Of a DNA stretch of 8,047 bases, positions 4,765 to 8,047 are shown piece by piece; positions within the stretch are counted from its first letter, which is position 1; each line of letters starts with the position of its first letter. The stretch covers positions 1-8,047 of the forward strand of contig CANGOY010000077.1 of assembly GCA_947455585.1 (NCBI GenBank), given 5' to 3'. The notes below the pieces were generated by a model. The model saw nothing but the letters and a program-made list of their open reading frames with translations. It had not been told where the DNA came from and made no database searches. The translations under genes were made by a program, and so were the position numbers. The stretch comes from Comamonadaceae bacterium (GTDB lineage: Bacteria > Pseudomonadota > Gammaproteobacteria > Burkholderiales > Burkholderiaceae_C).

Positions 4765-5775
4765 ATGCAACACCCATTCGCATCCTTCCCCGCCAACCGC
4801 CCTCGCCGTTTGCGCCGTGACGACTTCACCCGCCGCTTGGTGCGCGAACACGCCCTGAGCGCGAACGATTTGATTTACCCCGTCTTCGTGCTCGAAGGCG
4901 AAAAGCGCCGCGAAGCCGTGGCTTCTATGCCCGGCGTTGAACGACTCAGCTTGGACTTGTTGTTGCCAGTGGCCGAGCAATGCGTCAAGCTGGGTATTCC
5001 TGTGATGGCACTATTCCCCGTCATCAGCAGCCACCTCAAAACACCCGATGGCATGGAGGCCACCAACCCCGACGGGCTTGTGCCCCATGTGGTGCGCGAG
5101 CTGAAAAAACGTTTTCCCGAACTGGGCGTGATGACCGATGTGGCACTGGACCCCTTTACCAGCCACGGCCAAGACGGCTTGCTGGACGACACGGGCTACA
5201 TCTTGAACGACGTCACCACCGACATGTTGGTCAAACAAGCGATGACGCAAGCCGACGCAGGCGTGGACATCGTGGCGCCCAGCGACATGATGGACGGCAG
5301 GATTGGCGCGATTCGCCAAGCACTAGAAGCACGCGGCCACATTCACACCCGCATCATGGCTTACAGCGCCAAATACGCCAGCGCGTTTTACGGCCCTTTC
5401 CGGGACGCCGTGGGTTCTGCCGCCAACCTAGGCAAGAGCGACAAAAAGGTCTACCAAATGGACCCCGGCAACACCGACGAAGCTCTGCGCGAAGTCGCAT
5501 TGGACATCGCCGAAGGCGCCGATATGGTGATGGTCAAACCAGGTATGCCCTACCTCGACGTGGTGCGCCGCGTCAAAGACGAATTCAAAGTGCCAACCTT
5601 CGCCTACCAAGTCAGTGGCGAATACGCCATGCTCAAAGCCGCCGCTCAAAACGGCTGGCTAGACCATGACGCGGTCATGATGGAAAGCTTGCTCGCTTTC
5701 AAACGCGCAGGCGCAGATGGTGTGCTCACCTACTTCGCCATTGACGCCGCTAAAAAACTGCACGGTTTGTCATGA
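4765..5775 (+). CDS. hemB: Delta-aminolevulinic acid dehydratase (porphobilinogen synthase)
   Basis: A 336-residue enzyme joining two 5-aminolevulinate molecules into porphobilinogen, the first common step to heme, siroheme and cobalamin. The Schiff-base lysines are Lys203 (YSAKYASAFYGPFRD) and Lys258 (MVKPGMPYLD). The metal-site loop reads DVALDPFTSHGQDG (125-138): aspartates and alanine replace the three zinc-binding cysteines of E. coli HemB. This places it in the magnesium-type group with Pseudomonas and Bradyrhizobium. I chose the ATG at 4765 because the protein then starts close to the family's RPRRLRRDDF segment (12-21). An upstream in-frame ATG at 4699 would add 22 atypical residues and overlap the hemJ -35 element. 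The Shine-Dalgarno is weak. The stop overlaps the start of the next gene. Confidence 0.97.
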   Translation: MQHPFASFPANRPRRLRRDDFTRRLVREHALSANDLIYPVFVLEGEKRREAVASMPGVERLSLDLLLPVAEQCVKLGIPVMALFPVISSHLKTPDGMEATNPDGLVPHVVRELKKRFPELGVMTDVALDPFTSHGQDGLLDDTGYILNDVTTDMLVKQAMTQADAGVDIVAPSDMMDGRIGAIRQALEARGHIHTRIMAYSAKYASAFYGPFRDAVGSAANLGKSDKKVYQMDPGNTDEALREVALDIAEGADMVMVKPGMPYLDVVRRVKDEFKVPTFAYQVSGEYAMLKAAAQNGWLDHDAVMMESLLAFKRAGADGVLTYFAIDAAKKLHGLS

Positions 5776-6350
5776 TTCAACTGCCCGAAGTTCGCTGGTC
5801 GCACGTTGCTACAGCAGTAACTTCGGGTATTTTGTTTAGCCTGTCATTTCGGTTGAATCAATATTTTGACGAGCAGTTTGTTTATTCGGCAGGCATCAGC
5901 CTGTTGTTTTTACCTGCGGGCGTCAAGCTGCTGGCTGTGTTGGTTGGGCGCTTGCCAGCCATCGTGGGCTTGCTCGTGGTGAGCATTTACCTAGGCGCAG
6001 GCATTTGGCCTGACAAGGCTATGACCTCTATCGTCTACTTCGCCGTCGTGAGTTTGATGACTTACCCCATCGCTGCCTTTGGCTTGATGCGCCTGCTGAA
6101 CATTCGCCAAGACCTCAGCAACTTGCGCTATCACCACATTGTGCTGCTGTCATTGGCGGCCAGTGTGCTCAATGGTGTGGTGCACAACTGGCTTTACTGG
6201 AGCCAAGGCGTCACCACCAGCGATGAGCTGTGGCAAAAGAGCGCCGCCATGGCAATGGGTGACTTCATGGGTTGCTTTGTGGTGGTGGCCTTGTTTCATG
6301 CTGCCACGGGTGTGCTGCGTCGCGCACGCAGACACACGCCTCTCGAATAA
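5772..6350 (+). CDS. Small multi-pass membrane protein resembling a lone MASE1 domain
   Basis: A 192-residue protein with about five to six hydrophobic segments and no soluble output domain. Its start codon overlaps the hemB stop (ATGA), so it is translationally coupled to hemB. Features recalling the MASE1 membrane sensor domain are a LFLPAGVKLL motif (45-54) like the family's P-A-G-hydrophobic segment, a second segment around ASVLNGVVHN (130-139), and GDFMG (163-167) in the last helix. MASE1 normally precedes histidine kinase or GGDEF domains; here the protein ends soon after the membrane region with a basic tail (RRARRH). The ligand and role are unknown. The similarity is judged by eye, so hypothetical membrane protein is the safe fallback. 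Its stop is three bases from the convergent next gene. Confidence 0.7.
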   Translation: MIQLPEVRWSHVATAVTSGILFSLSFRLNQYFDEQFVYSAGISLLFLPAGVKLLAVLVGRLPAIVGLLVVSIYLGAGIWPDKAMTSIVYFAVVSLMTYPIAAFGLMRLLNIRQDLSNLRYHHIVLLSLAASVLNGVVHNWLYWSQGVTTSDELWQKSAAMAMGDFMGCFVVVALFHAATGVLRRARRHTPLE

Positions 6351-6353
6351 CGC

Positions 6354-7037
6354 TTAGCCGACGTGCTTGGCAAAGAACGCCAAGGTGCGTCGCAAAGCCA
6401 GCTTGGCCGACTCTTCTTGATAGGCACCGCGGTGGTCGCAGTTAAACCCGTGGTCAGCTGGGTACAAATGCACCTCAACTTCAGGGTGTGCGTGCTTGAA
6501 CTTTTCCACGGTGTCCAAAGGAATCCAATGGTCTTGTTCGGCATAGTGCGCCAACACGGGGCAATGGGGGTGGCGCGCAATTTCTTCGTCTGTGGTTGAA
6601 CCACCGCCGTAGTAAGGCACTGCGGCGCTCAGTCCTGTCACCATCTCGGCAGCACGCCAAGTCAGCAAGCCGCCCCAGCAGTAGCCCACGATACCCACTT
6701 TGCCGCCACTCATCTTGGCCGCGTAGTCGACTGCCGCTTGAATGTCGGCCATCACGCCAGGTGCGGGCATGCCATCGACCGCTGTTTTCAACACCATGCC
6801 AGCCTGCATGTCGTCTGCCGTGTAGCCCAACTCCACGCCATGTTTGGCGCGGTGGAACGTGGCGGGCGCCACGGCCAAATAACCTTGTGCGGCGTAGCCG
6901 TCGGCCACTTCACGAATGTGTGCGTTGACACCAAAAATCTCTTGCACCACGACGATGGCACCTTTGGGCGCACCTTTGGGGTGAGCCACATAGGCGGGTA
7001 ATTCAAAGCCATCGGCAGCGTGGAGTCGAACGGTCAT
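6354..7037 (-). CDS. Dienelactone hydrolase family protein
   Basis: A 227-residue cytoplasmic alpha/beta hydrolase of the dienelactone hydrolase (carboxymethylenebutenolidase) family. The family's cysteine triad is complete: Cys120 in the elbow GYCWGG, Asp169 in YAEQDHWIP and His196 in DHGFNCDHR. Glu33 in VVVQEIFGVN, which holds the resting nucleophile in the classical enzyme, is also present. Classical members open dienelactones in chlorocatechol degradation, but many genomic copies have other, unknown ester substrates. No catechol-pathway gene is nearby, so a housekeeping or detoxifying role is equally possible. The ATG (7035-7037) has a good AGAGG at 7044-7048, six bases upstream. It lies 98 bases downstream of a LysR-type gene in the same direction and converges tail to tail with the membrane-protein gene. 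Confidence 0.93.
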   Translation of the reverse strand: MTVRLHAADGFELPAYVAHPKGAPKGAIVVVQEIFGVNAHIREVADGYAAQGYLAVAPATFHRAKHGVELGYTADDMQAGMVLKTAVDGMPAPGVMADIQAAVDYAAKMSGGKVGIVGYCWGGLLTWRAAEMVTGLSAAVPYYGGGSTTDEEIARHPHCPVLAHYAEQDHWIPLDTVEKFKHAHPEVEVHLYPADHGFNCDHRGAYQEESAKLALRRTLAFFAKHVG

Positions 7038-7065
7038 AACAAGCCTCTTTTCAAGTTTTTAAAAG

Positions 7066-7094
7066 TTAATGGCCACGAGGTTACCTGTTTTCAA
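7066..7094 (-). promoter_or_regulatory. Possible promoter for the dienelactone hydrolase gene
   Basis: On the minus strand TTGAAA (7089-7094, 5/6 to consensus) is followed after 17 bases by CATTAA (7066-7071, 3/6). The position in the 98-bp gap after the regulator gene is suitable. An AT-rich stretch (TTTTTAAAAG on the plus strand, 7056-7065) lies just downstream. The weak -10 could indicate dependence on an activator, but no clear LysR half-sites were recognised. Confidence 0.3.
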
Positions 7095-7135
7095 ATGTCC
7101 ACGTTTGCCCAAGCGCAAGAAAGTTGCCCAAGGCA

Positions 7136-8047
7136 CTAAGCTGCAAAACCGCCAGCCAGCGACTGGCGCAAGTAATCCACAAACGCGGTCACTGCGCGCG
7201 GTACGTGGGGTGAATAAGGACGAATGGCATACAGCTGCTCGGCAAATGCACCCACAGGCTGCCAGTCGGACAACACCCGCACCAACTTGCCTTGTTGCAG
7301 CAACGCTTGTGCGCTGAAGTCGGGTAGCAACGCAATGCCCAGACCCGTCAGCGCAGCCTCGCGCAAAGCCTCGCTGTTGTTCGCTGCCAACTGCCCCGTC
7401 ACGGGTACGGTGATGCGCTCGTCTTTGTTTTTGGACTTCACACGCGCCAGCGTCCAGGTGGGCGTGTCTTGCGCGCGCAGGTAATGCAAGCAGTTGTGCG
7501 CTTGCAAATCAGAGGGCGTTTGCGGCGTACCCGCGCGGCGTAAATACGTTTTACTGGCCACCAACACCGAATGCGTGCTGCACAAAGTCCAAGCCACATG
7601 CGTGTCGGGCGGGCGGGCGGTGTGACGAATGGCCAAGTCAAAACCCTCCGTCGCCAAGGTGCTGAGCCGGTCCGACATGTCCAACTCCAACCGCACGTCT
7701 GGGTATTCGCGCAAGAAGTCAGCCAAGCGCGGGGCCAGTTGCTGCCGCGCAAACGCTACTGGCGCGGTCACCCGTAACAAGCCGCTGGGCACACCCGCTA
7801 AGTCGCGCACTTGGGCAAAGCTGTGTTCGATTTGTTCAAACGAAGCACGGGTGTCGTCCACCAGCCGCTGCCCCGCCTCGGTCAAACGCACGCTCCGGGT
7901 GGTGCGCTGCACCAGGGGCACACGCGCAGCGCGTTCTAGCTCGGCGATGCGCTGACTCATCGCCGCCTTGCTCACACCCAGTCGAGCTGCCGCCGCGGTG
8001 TAGCTGCCTTGTTGCGCCAGCACGCTGAGCCAATGCAGGTGGTGCCA
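7136..8047 (-). CDS. LysR-type transcriptional regulator (N-terminus beyond right edge)
   Basis: 303 residues are visible and the frame stays open to the last base, so only the first few residues are missing. The N-terminal winged helix-turn-helix reads HWLSVLAQQGSYTAAAARLG then VSKAAMSQRIAELE (visible residues 5-38). A linker helix and a periplasmic-binding-like effector domain follow (about 90-290), with PDVRLELDMSD, EGFDLAIR and GIALLPDF typical of the CrgA/AaeR-like branch. A GTG at 8021-8023 could be called as a start, but it lies inside the helix-turn-helix (the Val of WLSVLAQQG) and is not the true one. The gene lies directly upstream of the dienelactone hydrolase in the same orientation, so control of that gene or of a divergent gene outside the window are both possible. 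The effector is unknown. Confidence 0.94.
   Translation of the reverse strand, partial: WHHLHWLSVLAQQGSYTAAAARLGVSKAAMSQRIAELERAARVPLVQRTTRSVRLTEAGQRLVDDTRASFEQIEHSFAQVRDLAGVPSGLLRVTAPVAFARQQLAPRLADFLREYPDVRLELDMSDRLSTLATEGFDLAIRHTARPPDTHVAWTLCSTHSVLVASKTYLRRAGTPQTPSDLQAHNCLHYLRAQDTPTWTLARVKSKNKDERITVPVTGQLAANNSEALREAALTGLGIALLPDFSAQALLQQGKLVRVLSDWQPVGAFAEQLYAIRPYSPHVPRAVTAFVDYLRQSLAGGFAA

Noticed and set aside
4638..4829. 63-codon minus-strand frame overlapping the hemB start, as a possible gene for the hemJ-side terminator
   Set aside because: It covers the predicted hemJ promoter and the 5' end of hemB, shows no recognisable features, and ends upstream of the terminator by chance position only. 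It remains the main alternative explanation for the terminator but is unconvincing.
4980..5669. Second plus-strand open frame inside hemB
   Set aside because: Arg-rich alternate frame of a GC-rich gene; HemB is certain in the other frame.

Overview
The window is ordinary, densely coded chromosome from a betaproteobacterium of the Burkholderiales, most likely a Comamonadaceae member of the Limnohabitans/Rhodoferax type. This assignment rests on protein character (125-residue S12, aspartate-type HemB, HemJ beside HemB) and moderate-to-high GC. It is an inference, not a database match. I see no mobile element, CRISPR array, tRNA or rRNA.

Layout. Positions 1-4554 hold seven genes, all on the minus strand. 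In transcription order they are hemJ, a VanZ-family membrane protein, a thioredoxin-like [2Fe-2S] ferredoxin, an alpha/beta hydrolase, a PBP5-type D-Ala-D-Ala carboxypeptidase, rpsL and the start of rpsG. The first four are packed with gaps of 15, 9 and 3 bp and probably form one operon. The carboxypeptidase follows after 79 bp containing a run of nine C (minus strand). The str genes rpsL and rpsG follow after 129 bp with a plausible promoter of their own. A 210-bp divergent spacer (4555-4764) separates hemJ from hemB. hemB and a small MASE1-like membrane protein lie on the plus strand with overlapping ATGA stop/start. They converge on a dienelactone-hydrolase-family gene (minus strand), which lies downstream of a LysR-type regulator that runs off the right edge.

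How the genes fit together. HemB (porphobilinogen synthase) and HemJ (protoporphyrinogen oxidase) are an early and a late step of heme synthesis, transcribed divergently. rpsL and rpsG encode small-subunit ribosomal proteins S12 and S7. The carboxypeptidase trims peptidoglycan stem peptides in the periplasm.

Most interesting signal. The hemJ side of the divergent spacer looks like a classical attenuator. A good minus-strand promoter (4678-4706) is followed by about 115 nt of leader. The leader holds a six-codon reading frame with a 5/6 Shine-Dalgarno match, whose stop codon lies four bases before a perfect intrinsic terminator (7-bp stem, seven U). That terminator ends only 21 bases before the hemJ start codon. 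No minus-strand gene lies upstream for it to terminate, so it probably controls hemJ itself. Other points are three hairpins in the rpsL-rpsG spacer where S7 autoregulation would be expected, and the poly-C tract ahead of the carboxypeptidase.
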